Below, one piece after another: positions 8,234 through 17,873 of a stretch of 64,000 nt of DNA; the first letter of the stretch is position 1, and every line of letters starts with the position of its first letter. The position numbers were made by a program, and so were the translations under genes. The stretch covers positions 1-64,000 of the forward strand of contig JAFYUI010000005.1 of the NCBI GenBank assembly GCA_017549565.1. Direction: 5' to 3'. The notes beneath the pieces were generated by a model. That model was given only the letters and a program-made list of their open reading frames with translations. It ran no database searches and was not told the origin of the DNA. The DNA is from Clostridia bacterium. Its GTDB lineage: Bacteria; Bacillota; Clostridia; Oscillospirales; Acutalibacteraceae.

Positions 8234-9538
8234 CTAATCTAAAACCTCAATTAAAGCATCAAGTGATGCCTTGTTTAAAGCGGCAAAAAGCTCGTCGCTT
8301 AAATTGTTTAAGCCAATGGCAATTTCCTCACCAGTTTGCATATTTTTAAGCTTTGCGGTGGCGGCTTCAATTTCGCTGTCACCCAAAACCATAGTATATG
8401 CTGCGCCGATTTTGTCGGCAAATTTCATTTGTGCCTTTAAACCACGGCCGACAATGTCAGTTTGAACCTTAAAGCCGTCGTTTCGCAAATTATAGCAAAG
8501 CTCGGTTGCTTTAAGGGCTGCGGCATCACCCATTGTGGCGATATAAAGGTCACACTTTTGCACCATCGGTAATTCGGTGTTTTGTGCTTGTAAAACAAGC
8601 ATAAGGCGTTCGATACCCATACCAAAGCCCAAGGAGGGAACACTTGGTCCGCCCATTTGTGCAATAAGGCCATCGTATCTGCCACCGCCGCAAACTGTGC
8701 TTTGAGCGCCTATATCACCAGATACAAATTCAAAAACGGTGCGGGTGTAATAATCAAGACCGCGAACAATGTGTGGATTTACGGTATATTCAACACCTGC
8801 GGCATCAAGGTGGCTTTTAACACCCTCAAAGTGTGCCTCACAGTCATCACAAAGATAATCGATAACAACGGGTGCATCTTTTGCAAGGTCAGAGCATACA
8901 GGTGACTTACAGTCCAAAATACGCATTGGGTTGCGGTCAAGTCGCTCCTTACAGGTGCCACAAAGGGTATCAATATTATCACTAAAATATTTCTTTAAAG
9001 CCGCTTGGTAATTTTTGCGACATTCGGGACAGCCGATAGAGTTAATTTCTAATGAAATTTTTTCAATACCAACGCTGTCAAGCACCTGTTTTGCAAGCAT
9101 TATAACTTCGGCATCGGCATTGGGAGAGGGGGCGCCCATACACTCAACACCAAATTGGTGGAATTCACGAAGTCGGCCCGCTTGTGGCTTTTCATAGCGG
9201 TAGCAACCGCCGATATAACAAACCTTTTGGGGTAATGCACTGTTTACAAGGCCTTTTTCAATGGCACTTCTCACAACACCTGCGGTAAGCTCGGGACGAA
9301 GTGTAATAGAACGGCCGCCCTTATCATCAAAGGTGTACATTTCTTTTTGAACGACATCGGTTGTGTCGCCCACGCTTCTTTTGAAAACCTCGGTATGCTC
9401 GAAAACCGGCACACGAATTTCTTCATAGCCAAACATACGGGCGGTTTCAATCATTTTCCCCTCAACAAACTGCCATTTATAGCTGTCTGCAGGTAAAATA
9501 TCGTTAGTGCCTTTAACGGCACGGTTAATTTCACTCAT
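8234..9538 (-). CDS. hisS: Histidyl-tRNA synthetase
   Basis: The 434-residue class II synthetase begins AVKGTNDILP, typical of HisRS. It has motif 2 (FRYEKPQAGRLREFHQFGVE type: CYRYEKPQAGRLREFHQFG) and the histidine-specific loop RGLDYYTRTVFE. Motif 3 reads GFGMGIERLML, and an anticodon-binding domain forms the C-terminus. A CPEC...CGTC cysteine cluster lies in the insertion. The start is the ATG at 9538 with AGAAGG upstream. It is followed by aspS after 12 bases, the usual hisS-aspS pairing in Firmicutes. I saw no T-box leader; expression probably depends on the upstream operon. Confidence 0.96.
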   Translation of the reverse strand: MSEINRAVKGTNDILPADSYKWQFVEGKMIETARMFGYEEIRVPVFEHTEVFKRSVGDTTDVVQKEMYTFDDKGGRSITLRPELTAGVVRSAIEKGLVNSALPQKVCYIGGCYRYEKPQAGRLREFHQFGVECMGAPSPNADAEVIMLAKQVLDSVGIEKISLEINSIGCPECRKNYQAALKKYFSDNIDTLCGTCKERLDRNPMRILDCKSPVCSDLAKDAPVVIDYLCDDCEAHFEGVKSHLDAAGVEYTVNPHIVRGLDYYTRTVFEFVSGDIGAQSTVCGGGRYDGLIAQMGGPSVPSLGFGMGIERLMLVLQAQNTELPMVQKCDLYIATMGDAAALKATELCYNLRNDGFKVQTDIVGRGLKAQMKFADKIGAAYTMVLGDSEIEAATAKLKNMQTGEEIAIGLNNLSDELFAALNKASLDALIEVLD

Positions 9539-9555
9539 AATAAACCTTCTTAAAA

Positions 9556-9960
9556 TTAGTGGTTGGATTTTATAATATCACGCCAGTCAAGGTCGCCGCG
9601 CTCTAAACCGTGGATAAGCATTTCAGCGGTGGCAATGTTAGTTGCAACCGGAATGTTATGCACATCGCAAAGGCGTAAAAGAGCGTGTTCGTCGGGCTCG
9701 TGCGGTTTGGGGTCAAGAGGATTTCTGAAAAGCAGTAAAAGGTCAATTTCATCACAGCCAATGCGGGAAGCAATTTGTTGCGAACCACCCTGTGAACCGC
9801 TTAAAAAGGTTGCGATTTGAAGACCTGTTGCTTCTGACACAACTTTACCTGTACCGCCTGTTGCAACAAGGTTGTAACGGCTTAAAATGCCACAATAAGC
9901 AATGCAAAATTGAACCATAAGTTCCTTTTTAGCGTCGTGTGCGATAAGTGCAATTGTCAT
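9556..9960 (-). CDS. mgsA: Methylglyoxal synthase homologue with altered active site
   Basis: The 134 residues align throughout with MgsA, which turns dihydroxyacetone phosphate into methylglyoxal. His8-Asp9 (E. coli His19-Asp20) and His87/Asp90 (His98/Asp101) are present. The usual GGDQQ motif, which carries the catalytic base Asp71 of E. coli, reads GGSQQ here (Ser60). The DP aspartate (Asp91) is Asn80, and Thr47 of the phosphate-binding loop is Gly36. The fold is clearly kept, but normal catalysis is doubtful. The gene lies between minD and hisS; placement after min/mre genes is also common in Clostridium. The family is certain, the activity is not. Confidence 0.85.
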   Translation of the reverse strand: MTIALIAHDAKKELMVQFCIAYCGILSRYNLVATGGTGKVVSEATGLQIATFLSGSQGGSQQIASRIGCDEIDLLLLFRNPLDPKPHEPDEHALLRLCDVHNIPVATNIATAEMLIHGLERGDLDWRDIIKSNH

Positions 9961-9974
9961 TTTTCATTATCCTC

Positions 9975-10700
9975 TCATATTTTTTTAACCTTTGGAAGAA
10001 GTATATTTTCACCCAAAAGGCGTTTTGCAATTCTTATAAAAGCTTTCATAGGTTTGCTTTTTTGTTTTGGAATTTTCCCTGATGATAGGTTTTTCAGCTC
10101 ATCGCTGTTTGGTACAATGCCAACAAGCTGTAAATACGCTTCATCAATAATATCATCAATACCTTTAAAGCTCCGCTTTTTTGAAAGCTTATATTCAAAG
10201 CGGTTTATAATAAGGCGGGAAGAAAGCCCCATTTCGCCTAAAAGACCGCTTACAACAGCCGCATCACGCACGGTGACCGCATCGGGAAAAGCAACTGTTA
10301 AAAAAAGTGAATCCTTTGGAAGCGAGCCGTAAAGGGAAAAGTCAATCCCTGCGGGAAAGTCGAATATAACAATATCATATAAATTATTGACATCATTTGC
10401 AAAATTAGCAAGTGAAAAGGCATCAATCAAGCCGATTTTTTGGGGAGCGGGAATTAAAAACAGGTTTTGCTTCACTTCGTAAACTGCATCGTTTATCTCT
10501 CTGCCGTTTAGTATATCCGAAAGGTCAAGCACCACCTGCTTGTCCACGCCAAGCATTAAGTCAAGGCAACGAAGCCCCTCGTCCATATCAACAACCAAGG
10601 TTTTGTATCCAAGTGTTGAAAAGCTGACTGCCAACCCCGCCGAAACGGTGGATTTACCCACACCGCCCTTGCCGGAGGTTACAGCAAAAATTTTGCCCAT
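9975..10700 (-). CDS. minD: Septum site-determining ATPase MinD
   Basis: The 241-residue protein starts with the deviant Walker A motif TSGKGGVGKST and has the MinD-type DMDEGLRCLDLMLG stretch and FDFPAG (Walker B). Near the end MKAFIRIAKRLLGE resembles the amphipathic membrane-targeting helix of MinD. MinD positions the division inhibitor MinC on the membrane. It follows PBP2 in the mre run after 47 bases. Neither minC nor minE is next to it, which is unusual. A related ParA-family ATPase cannot be excluded, but the position and the C-terminal helix favour MinD. Confidence 0.82.
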   Translation of the reverse strand: MGKIFAVTSGKGGVGKSTVSAGLAVSFSTLGYKTLVVDMDEGLRCLDLMLGVDKQVVLDLSDILNGREINDAVYEVKQNLFLIPAPQKIGLIDAFSLANFANDVNNLYDIVIFDFPAGIDFSLYGSLPKDSLFLTVAFPDAVTVRDAAVVSGLLGEMGLSSRLIINRFEYKLSKKRSFKGIDDIIDEAYLQLVGIVPNSDELKNLSSGKIPKQKSKPMKAFIRIAKRLLGENILLPKVKKI

Positions 10701-10747
10701 ATTTTCACCTCAATAATTTAACATTTTATCATAAGTCAATTTTTTTG

Positions 10748-12727
10748 TCAATCTAATACGGTAAACGGAAAATCGACCTTGTCAGCACTTTGTTCTGAAA
10801 AGAAATAAGCGTCAAGAATATCGCGCACAACGGGACCTGCATTAGAACCGTGACCACCGTTTTCAAGTATAACCGCAACAGCAATTTGCGGGTTATCAAA
10901 CGGAGCAAAAGCAACGAAAACACCATTATCTTCTTTATTGTTAACCTGCGATGTACCTGTTTTACCGCCAACTTTAATGGGGTAATCGCTAAGTGCTTGG
11001 CGACCTGTACCTTCTTCGGTAACCGAAAGCATACCGTCTTTAACAGCAGCAAGTGTGTTGGCACTTATTTTAACGGTGTTTTTAATTTCGGGGTCAACTG
11101 TCATAATGGTTTCTGACATATCATAGCTTACAATTTGGTTTATAAGACTGACTTTATAATGGTCGCCACCGTTTGCAAGGGTTGCGGTATAGTTTGCAAG
11201 CTGAAGCGGAGTAAAAGCATTCATTTGACCGATAGAAATTTGAAGTGTAGTACCGCCAACACGGTCAGAGCTTGGCTGTAACAAAAGACCGGCACTGTCG
11301 TTAACTTCAACACCTGTTTTAACACCCAAGCCAAATTCCTTAAAATATTCGGTAAGGGTTGTGGCGCCAATTCGTCTGCCCATTTCAAAGAAGAAGTAGT
11401 TGCAACTTTTTGAAATAGCAGTTTTAAGGTTAATTGAACCATGGTGATGTAAGCATTTTGGCTTATAGTCATCAAAATAACTGTATGTTTGAACACATCT
11501 TACGGTTTCGCCGTTATTATAAACACCCGTTTCAAGCGCAGCCACCGAAACACCCGGTTTAATGGTTGAACCAATTGGGTATATACCTTGAAAGGCACGG
11601 TCCATAAGGGGTTTGGTTGGGTCAGCAGCAAGTTGATTATAAACCTTGTTCATTGTGGCGGAATCATAAGTGGGGTAATTTGCCGCCGCCAAAACCTTGC
11701 CCGTTTTAATATCAATTGCAACTGCAGTTGCGGCTCTACAGCTGCTACCCCTTGAACGAAGGTCTTTAACCTTTTTGGCTAATGAATCTTGTGCAAGTCG
11801 TTGAATATTTTTGTCAAGCGACAACATAATAGTTTTGCCTGCAATAGGTTCTTTTGTAACCTGGCTTTTTATAATTTCGCCTTTTGCGTTTAGATAGTAG
11901 GTGATTTCGCCATCAATACCACGGAGATATTCTTCACCCCATTTTTCAATGCCGCTTTTACCTACCTTATCGTTATAGGAATAACCACGCTCTTTGTAAT
12001 ATTCCCAGTCTTCTTCAAAAATGGGACCAACGGCGCCAATAAGATTTACAGCAAGGGTGGTGTCGGAATATTCACGAAAAGGAACCACGTCAATTGAAAC
12101 ACCTTGCAAGGTGAAACTTGTTTCCGAAACCTTGCGCATAAATTCTGTAGGGATATCCTCCGCAAAGGTGAAAGGGTAGGAAATTGAAAAGTCGGAAATT
12201 TCCATACTGTATCTTACACCCATAATTTTGCGTTGCTCATCCTTGGTGTAGCTTTCTAATTTATATCTTGTCACCATTTCATCAAAGCAGTTTTGAGCGG
12301 TGGCATAATTTGCAAGGTCAAGCTTTTTCAAAAGCTTGTCGGTTTTTTCACCCTCCTTATATATATAAGGTGCGGTGGTGCTTATAGGCAAATTATCAAC
12401 CCATTCGGTTTGATATTCAACTGCTTCGTTTATAAGTGTTAATATTATCGAATTTAAATTATCCTTTACATAGGCCTTATTGAAAACAATGTTATAGCCG
12501 TCGCGGTTTACGGCAATTTGTCTGCCATAGCAGTCCAAAATTTCACCGCGGGGAGCTTTAATCGTTGCCGTGTGCGAACTTGCCGCACCATAGGGTAATG
12601 TCTTTTTAAAGGCATTGGCATTTACCACCTGTAAAAAGTAAATGCGGGCGGAAAAAAGCACTATAACAACAACCAACAATATGGCAAGAATATTTATTTC
12701 GGTTTGGTGTTTTTTCTTAAAAGGCAC
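10748..12727 (-). CDS. mrdA: Penicillin-binding protein 2, elongation transpeptidase
   Basis: The 659-residue class B PBP has one N-terminal transmembrane helix (about residues 11-32) and a dimerisation domain with RGEILDCYGRQIAVNRDGYN. The transpeptidase domain carries all three motifs: STIKP with the nucleophilic serine, SCN, and KTGT. It cross-links peptidoglycan during side-wall growth together with MreBCD. The start is a GTG at 12727 with AAAGGA upstream. It lies 15 bases after mreD, as expected for mreBCD-PBP2 clusters. RodA, its usual glycosyltransferase partner, is not encoded here. Confidence 0.93.
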   Translation of the reverse strand: MPFKKKHQTEINILAILLVVVIVLFSARIYFLQVVNANAFKKTLPYGAASSHTATIKAPRGEILDCYGRQIAVNRDGYNIVFNKAYVKDNLNSIILTLINEAVEYQTEWVDNLPISTTAPYIYKEGEKTDKLLKKLDLANYATAQNCFDEMVTRYKLESYTKDEQRKIMGVRYSMEISDFSISYPFTFAEDIPTEFMRKVSETSFTLQGVSIDVVPFREYSDTTLAVNLIGAVGPIFEEDWEYYKERGYSYNDKVGKSGIEKWGEEYLRGIDGEITYYLNAKGEIIKSQVTKEPIAGKTIMLSLDKNIQRLAQDSLAKKVKDLRSRGSSCRAATAVAIDIKTGKVLAAANYPTYDSATMNKVYNQLAADPTKPLMDRAFQGIYPIGSTIKPGVSVAALETGVYNNGETVRCVQTYSYFDDYKPKCLHHHGSINLKTAISKSCNYFFFEMGRRIGATTLTEYFKEFGLGVKTGVEVNDSAGLLLQPSSDRVGGTTLQISIGQMNAFTPLQLANYTATLANGGDHYKVSLINQIVSYDMSETIMTVDPEIKNTVKISANTLAAVKDGMLSVTEEGTGRQALSDYPIKVGGKTGTSQVNNKEDNGVFVAFAPFDNPQIAVAVILENGGHGSNAGPVVRDILDAYFFSEQSADKVDFPFTVLD

Positions 12728-12742
12728 TTTTATATGTCCTTT

Positions 12743-13246
12743 CTAAAGTTTTTTAACATAAGAGTAAAGAAAATAAAAGGGGAAAATAAACACAGCGCTT
12801 AAAATTGCCGATGGTAATGAATGGCGCAGCAAAAATGTAAGCGATTGGTTAATTCCGTCGTGAAAAGCGTGGAAAAATATCCACTGTGCCACAAAGTAAA
12901 ACAATGCGGACAAAAGCGACATCACAGCGGCGGATGGTATGTTTTTATTGAAAAGTGTGTTGGATGAAACCGCCACAAATGTGCCGATAATAAGTAAAAC
13001 AATGGCATTGAAGCAATAGCTGTCTGCTGCGGTGGAATCCATAACAATACCCGAAAGCACGCCTGCCATTGCGGCGGCAATGGGGGAATGGTAAAGCGCA
13101 AATGCCACCAAAAGCGGAATTATAAAGCTTATGCTTATATCAAACAACTTAATGTTTATAAATGACGAGTGGGGAAGCATTGAAAAGATAAAGAAAATTA
13201 TAACATTAAATATGAAGATAAGGCTTTTTTTAAGATTTTTAGGCAT
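12743..13246 (-). CDS. mreD: Rod shape-determining protein MreD
   Basis: The 167-residue protein is very hydrophobic, with five or so membrane segments, and sits between mreC and PBP2, where mreD always lies. The stretch SGIVMDSTAADSYCFNAIVLL fits the conserved MreD region around transmembrane segments 3-4. The start ATG at 13246 is two bases after the mreC stop, with GGTGA overlapping the mreC end, so it is probably coupled to mreC translation. MreD is a small, divergent member of the elongasome. Confidence 0.88.
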   Translation of the reverse strand: MPKNLKKSLIFIFNVIIFFIFSMLPHSSFINIKLFDISISFIIPLLVAFALYHSPIAAAMAGVLSGIVMDSTAADSYCFNAIVLLIIGTFVAVSSNTLFNKNIPSAAVMSLLSALFYFVAQWIFFHAFHDGINQSLTFLLRHSLPSAILSAVFIFPFYFLYSYVKKL

Positions 13247-13248
13247 GT

Positions 13249-14109
13249 CTATTCACCAACCTCGTAAATCACATTGCCCTGACCTTCGAAGTCGGTTATT
13301 ACCATAACCTGTCTAATTTCGCTAACATCGGCAAAGGGGGTAACGGTTGCGTAAATGGATGTATTATATTTATCGTTGCCGATAGAATCAATTTTGCCAA
13401 TAAGCAAGCCCTTTGGAAAAATACCCTCGCCTGAGGTTATAACATAGTCACCAATAGCAATACTGCAAGAGCGTGCCAAGTTCTTAAACTTGGTTTTGTT
13501 TTGTTTTGCGGTTTCAAGGTCGCCCGATATAATGCCCGAATCGCTTGTGCGGTTATCAAGTGCGCCAAGCGATAATTGCGGGCTTAAAACGGTTGTCACC
13601 TTTGAGGTAGTAAGTCCCACCTGTGAAACATAACCAACAAGACCTGCATCGGTTATAACAGGGTCATAAGCGGCAATGCCGTTGAGTGAGCCCTTATTTA
13701 TAACAAAGCTGCCATAGGGGTCGTCGTTATCCCGCGAGATAAGTGTTGCGGGGGAAAACTGGAAATCGGGGTTTTGTTCGGCAATTTTTAAGTATTTTTT
13801 ATAAAATTCATTTTCGGTAGCGGTTTGCTGATAATCGGCAAGCTGTTCGCGTAAATCGTTAACCTCTGCTTCAAGCTCGGCATTGTGGGTCATTAAGCGG
13901 TTACCCTCATTAAATGCCTTTACATAGTCTTCAAAAGCGTTCCATATACTTGTTGCGGCAGTGCGAAAGGGTGCAGTAATAGTGCCAACAATATTTGCTT
14001 GTGGTGATAACTGACTGCCGATTACTGAAAATATAACCGAAACCGCAATTAAGGCAATTAAAATTGTTAAAATAACCTTAAACTGTCTACTGCGAAAGAA
14101 AAATCGCAT
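13249..14109 (-). CDS. mreC: Rod shape-determining protein MreC
   Basis: The 286-residue protein has a single N-terminal membrane anchor (about 12-33), a coiled coil (about 65-105) and the extracytoplasmic beta domains with DPVITDAGLVGYVSQVG and ITSGEGIFPKGLLIGKI, all typical of MreC. It links MreB to PBP2 on the outside of the membrane. The start is at 14109 with GGAGG seven bases away. It follows mreB after 13 bases. Confidence 0.94.
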   Translation of the reverse strand: MRFFFRSRQFKVILTILIALIAVSVIFSVIGSQLSPQANIVGTITAPFRTAATSIWNAFEDYVKAFNEGNRLMTHNAELEAEVNDLREQLADYQQTATENEFYKKYLKIAEQNPDFQFSPATLISRDNDDPYGSFVINKGSLNGIAAYDPVITDAGLVGYVSQVGLTTSKVTTVLSPQLSLGALDNRTSDSGIISGDLETAKQNKTKFKNLARSCSIAIGDYVITSGEGIFPKGLLIGKIDSIGNDKYNTSIYATVTPFADVSEIRQVMVITDFEGQGNVIYEVGE

Positions 14110-14122
14110 TTTTTAACCTCCG

Positions 14123-15142
14123 TTATCTGAAATGCTTTCCACGGCGGAAAACATAATTTTCAAAGCCAGAATTTGCTTCAAGGCGTTTTGCTGTGCCCAA
14201 AACAACACAGTCAATGGGGTTTGCGGCAACGGTTACAGGCATACCTGTTTCTTCGGCAATAAGCTCTGCCAAGCCGCGAAGCAATGCACCGCCACCTGTA
14301 AGGGTTATACCACGGTCAATAATATCGGCCGAAAGCTCGGGCGGAGTTTTTTCAAGTGTTAAACGGATAATATCGATAATTTGGTTAATAGTGTCGGCCA
14401 TTGCATTACGCACTTCTTCGGACGAAATGATAATATTTTTAGGCAAACCGTCAACCTGGTTTCTACCCTTAATTTCAATGCTTGTCTCATCCTCATACGG
14501 CTTTGCCGAGCCGATTTCAATTTTAATTTGTTCGGCTGTGCGTTCACCAATTAAAAGGTTGTGCTTTTTGCGGATGTAGTTAATAATTGCTTCATCAAGG
14601 TCGTCGCCCGCAACACGAATAGACTGTGCGGTAACAATGTCGCCAAGGGATATAACTGCAACCTCACTTGTGCCGCCGCCTATGTCAACAATCATATTAC
14701 CTGTGGCCTCCCAAACTGGAAGACCGGCGCCAACAGCAGCTGCCATGGGCTCCTCCACCAAGTCAATTTCGGTGGCGCCTGCTTGCTTTGCAGCATCCCA
14801 AACGGCACGGCTTTCAACCTCGGTAACGCCTGATGGGATACAAATAACCATTCGAACACGATTGAAAAATGAGCCCTTAAGCGCAATTTTAACAAAGCGT
14901 TTAAGCATTGCGGCAGTAACATCAAAGTTTGCAATAACGCCGTTTTTGAGTGGGCGTACTGCAACGATTGAACCTGGGGTACGGCCAATCATATCCTTTG
15001 CCTCTTGACCAACAGCTCTTACAACATCGTTTCTTATATCATAAGCCACAACCGACGGCTCTCTCATAATAATTCCCTTGCCCTTAACACAAACCAAGGT
15101 GTTAGCGGTGCCAAGGTCAACACCAATATCTGTTGTAAACAT
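14123..15142 (-). CDS. mreB: Rod shape-determining actin homologue MreB
   Basis: From the ATG at 15142 the product has 339 residues, normal for MreB. It shows [13 protein letters not shown] (phosphate 1), the connecting [29 protein letters not shown] (phosphate 2) and [10 protein letters not shown] (adenosine motif). I chose this ATG because GGAGAAAA lies directly upstream and the protein then begins MFTTDIG. Earlier in-frame starts lie within the lipid kinase gene. MreB filaments organise side-wall synthesis. The gene opens the mreBCD-PBP2-minD block. Confidence 0.96.
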   Translation of the reverse strand: MFTTDIGVDLGTANTLVCVKGKGIIMREPSVVAYDIRNDVVRAVGQEAKDMIGRTPGSIVAVRPLKNGVIANFDVTAAMLKRFVKIALKGSFFNRVRMVICIPSGVTEVESRAVWDAAKQAGATEIDLVEEPMAAAVGAGLPVWEATGNMIVDIGGGTSEVAVISLGDIVTAQSIRVAGDDLDEAIINYIRKKHNLLIGERTAEQIKIEIGSAKPYEDETSIEIKGRNQVDGLPKNIIISSEEVRNAMADTINQIIDIIRLTLEKTPPELSADIIDRGITLTGGGALLRGLAELIAEETGMPVTVAANPIDCVVLGTAKRLEANSGFENYVFRRGKHFR

Positions 15143-15161
15143 AATTTTCTCCTTTAAACTT

Positions 15162-16055
15162 TTATGGCACAATAAATGTGATTGCGCTGTGAATATTTTC
15201 AATATTTATGGGTCCGTCACCCTTAGCGTATTCGCCATCAAGTGTCCACGAAACCTCTTCATTTGCTTCAATAAGCAGTTTTTGGGTGCGGAAAAACTCA
15301 ATACCCTCGCGGTCAAATTCGTGCTTTAAAATGCCGTCAACCAAGGGTTGTAATTTCACGATATTATCAGGGTTTCGAATTAAAATAACCTCGAAAATGC
15401 CGTCGTTAAGACCAACGGGGGTTTTATCGTATTTAACAATACCGCCAACCGACATTGAATTTGAAATTGCGCCAAAAAGAAAGTCACCCTCGATTACACT
15501 ATCATCGCTTGTAAGCTTCATATGAATGGGCTTTATGGTGCCAAGACTTTTAATGCCTTCAAAGAAATAGGCGCTTTGACCTAAAACATTTTTAATTTCC
15601 TGCGGGGCAGAATATGACGCGCTTGTAAATGCACCAAAGGATGCTGTATAGGAAAAATATTTATCATTAAACTTGCCAATGTCAAGCTTGGTTTTTTTGC
15701 CGTTTATAATATCCTTTGCGGCAGTTTCAATGTTTCTTGAAATGTTAAGACCGCTTGACCATTCGTTTAAAGTGCCTGACGGAATATAACCAAGCGGAAT
15801 ATCACTGCCGCTGGTCATTATGCCTTCAATAACTTCGTTCAAGGTGCCGTCACCGCCGCAAACAACAATAAGGTCAAAATCGTCCTTTGTGAGTTTTTTG
15901 GCATATTCGGTGGCATCACCTTTACATTTTGTGGGATAAACCGAAACGACATAATCGGCATAAGAAAAAATTTCTACAACCTTTAAAAGTTCGGTATACA
16001 TTTTGGCCCTGCCTGAACAGGGGTTAACAATGAGTAGCAGTTTTTTGTTTTCCAT
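15162..16055 (-). CDS. Diacylglycerol kinase-family lipid kinase
   Basis: The 297-residue protein belongs to the DgkB/YegS/BmrU lipid kinase family. [13 protein letters not shown] at the N-terminus and [14 protein letters not shown] are the nucleotide-binding motifs, and [14 protein letters not shown] follows. In Gram-positives such enzymes mostly recycle diacylglycerol from lipoteichoic acid synthesis, but the exact substrate is not shown. I chose the ATG at 16055 because AGGTGA is six bases upstream; a GTG at 16064 overlaps the tsaD stop (GTGA) and would add three residues. Confidence 0.87.
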   Translation of the reverse strand: MENKKLLLIVNPCSGRAKMYTELLKVVEIFSYADYVVSVYPTKCKGDATEYAKKLTKDDFDLIVVCGGDGTLNEVIEGIMTSGSDIPLGYIPSGTLNEWSSGLNISRNIETAAKDIINGKKTKLDIGKFNDKYFSYTASFGAFTSASYSAPQEIKNVLGQSAYFFEGIKSLGTIKPIHMKLTSDDSVIEGDFLFGAISNSMSVGGIVKYDKTPVGLNDGIFEVILIRNPDNIVKLQPLVDGILKHEFDREGIEFFRTQKLLIEANEEVSWTLDGEYAKGDGPINIENIHSAITFIVP

Positions 16056-16060
16056 TTTTA

Positions 16061-17068
16061 TCACCTGTAATTTATTGGTAATGTGGCGGTTGCATTAAGG
16101 GAAGCGTCCCCTAAATTACCGTCAAGATATTCGTGAATTGCTTGTGCGCCTACCATCGCCGCATTGTCACCGCAATATTTAAGCGGTGGGTAGTAAAGTG
16201 AATATCCTTTATTTTTGCACTCCTCATCTAATCTTCGGCGAAGCTCGCTATTAGCCGAAACACCGCCTGCAACCGCAATGGTGGTAAAGCCGGTTTTTTC
16301 AGCCGCCGCCATTGTGTTTTTTATAAGCAAATCGCAAACACGCTCTCTAACCGTTGCGCACAAAACAGGCACATCAATTTCTTCGTTTTTTTGCTTTGCG
16401 TTATGCACTAAATTTATTACCGCAGTTTTAAGCCCCGAAAAGCTGAAATCAAATTCGCCACCGGTTACCTTTGGATGTGGTAGCGGATATTTTTTATGGT
16501 CAGCCACCGTTGCAATTTTATCAAGCGTTACGCCGCCCGGGTAAGAAAGCCCCATTTGGCGTGCCACTTTGTCAAAACATTCGCCTGCGGCATCGTCACG
16601 GGTTTGGCCGATAATTTCAAATTTTGTATAGTCGCTCACCTTTGCGATAACCGTGTTACCGCCCGAAACCAAAAGGCATAAAAATGGCGGTTTAAGGTCG
16701 GGGTGGGCAAGGTAATTTGCCGCAATGTGTGAACGCAAATGGTGAACGGGGATAAGCGGGACCCCAAGTGACATTGAAAGCCCCTTTGCAAAATTTACAC
16801 CAACCAAAAGCGCACCGATAAGACCGGGCGCAAAGGTGACTGCAACAGCGTCAATATCACTGTATCTGATACCTGCAACTTTAAGTGCTTCATCACAAAC
16901 GGCACTTATGGCTTCGGTATGGCGGCGAGATGCAATTTCAGGCACAACACCGCCGTAAATTTTATGTTCTTCAACCTGTGTTGAAACAATATTTGAAAGG
17001 ACTGTGCGGTCTTCAACCACCGCAACCGATGTTTCGTCGCACGAGCTTTCAATGGCTAAAATTTTCAA
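16061..17068 (-). CDS. tsaD: tRNA N6-adenosine threonylcarbamoyltransferase TsaD
   Basis: The 335-residue protein has the ASKHA fold and the Kae1/TsaD hallmarks: ILAIESSCDETSVAVV, the metal-binding HHLRSH (HxxxH), LVSGGNT and AGGVSANSELR. It performs the last step of t6A37 tRNA modification. The start is a TTG at 17068 preceded by AAGG. It is four bases downstream of the phosphatase/RimI fusion gene, a neighbour it usually has as free-standing rimI. tsaB and tsaE are not in the window. Confidence 0.96.
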   Translation of the reverse strand: MKILAIESSCDETSVAVVEDRTVLSNIVSTQVEEHKIYGGVVPEIASRRHTEAISAVCDEALKVAGIRYSDIDAVAVTFAPGLIGALLVGVNFAKGLSMSLGVPLIPVHHLRSHIAANYLAHPDLKPPFLCLLVSGGNTVIAKVSDYTKFEIIGQTRDDAAGECFDKVARQMGLSYPGGVTLDKIATVADHKKYPLPHPKVTGGEFDFSFSGLKTAVINLVHNAKQKNEEIDVPVLCATVRERVCDLLIKNTMAAAEKTGFTTIAVAGGVSANSELRRRLDEECKNKGYSLYYPPLKYCGDNAAMVGAQAIHEYLDGNLGDASLNATATLPINYR

Positions 17069-17072
17069 AATA

Positions 17073-17873
17073 TCAAAACCTTTTTGTTAAAATAAGGGCG
17101 TCTTCCTTTGGCGTGTCGTAAAAGTTTTTTCGGCACCCTTCTTTTTTATAGCCAAATTTCTCATAAAGTGAAATGGCATTTTCATTGCTAACCCTTACTT
17201 CAAGTGAAATGAAGCAGAGTTTATTATTTTTTGCAAAATCATCTAATTTATTTAAAAGTGCGGTGGCAATTCCTTTTTTTCTAAATTCGGGCAAAACCGC
17301 AATATTTGTGATATACCCTTCGTCCAATATAACCGAAATCCCAACATAACCAACTGCCTTGTCGTTAGTTTCGTAAACAAAAAAGTGTGTGTGGTTATTT
17401 TTCGCATCAATTATGTTTTGTTTTGTCCAAGGGTGGCTAAAACAAGCATTTTCAATTTCTAAAACATCATTTATGTGGCGGTCTTCCATTTCAGCCACAA
17501 AAAGCTTGTCGATTTCACAAATAATTTCATCACGGCAGTTTCGGTAAACATCTAAATCACAGCCAAACGGGTCGGATATACCGTCGCCTAAAACCTCGCA
17601 CTTAATACCAAGCGATGAAAGATAATCAAAATGGCTTTTAGAAAGGCAAATTATTTTGTCAAAGCTTTTTACATCAAAGGGGGTTAATTGTTTTGAAATA
17701 TGGTGGCTTATATCAATGCCGATTTCAGCCATAACTGTTTTGGCATTTTCAGAAACGGGTGAGCCGTCAGCCGCAAGACCACGGCTTTCACAAATAATGC
17801 CTTTTGATTTTAAATACCCCTCTGCCATAGGGCTGCGGCAGGTGTTACCTGTGCAAACAAATAAAACTTTCAT
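17073..17873 (-). CDS. LMW protein phosphatase fused to RimI acetyltransferase
   Basis: The single 266-codon frame encodes two complete domains. Residues 1 to about 127 are a low-molecular-weight phosphatase: FVCTGNTCRSPMAEG carries the CX5RS loop and SDPFG the general-acid Asp-Pro. Residues about 130-266 are a GNAT acetyltransferase of the RimI type. It has MEDRHINDVLEIENACFSHP, the acetyl-CoA loop PEFRKKGIATALL and EVRVSNENAISLYEKFGY. RimI acetylates the N-terminus of ribosomal protein S18. No stop or frameshift separates the halves. The start ATG overlaps the polA stop (TGATG). An internal start at the RimI methionine is possible. Confidence 0.88.
   Translation of the reverse strand: MKVLFVCTGNTCRSPMAEGYLKSKGIICESRGLAADGSPVSENAKTVMAEIGIDISHHISKQLTPFDVKSFDKIICLSKSHFDYLSSLGIKCEVLGDGISDPFGCDLDVYRNCRDEIICEIDKLFVAEMEDRHINDVLEIENACFSHPWTKQNIIDAKNNHTHFFVYETNDKAVGYVGISVILDEGYITNIAVLPEFRKKGIATALLNKLDDFAKNNKLCFISLEVRVSNENAISLYEKFGYKKEGCRKNFYDTPKEDALILTKRF

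Noticed and set aside
17400..17520. Frameshift joining two separate genes in the phosphatase-RimI protein
   Set aside because: The frame is continuous, both domains are complete and the linker reads normally. An assembly error cannot be fully excluded but nothing in the sequence suggests it.
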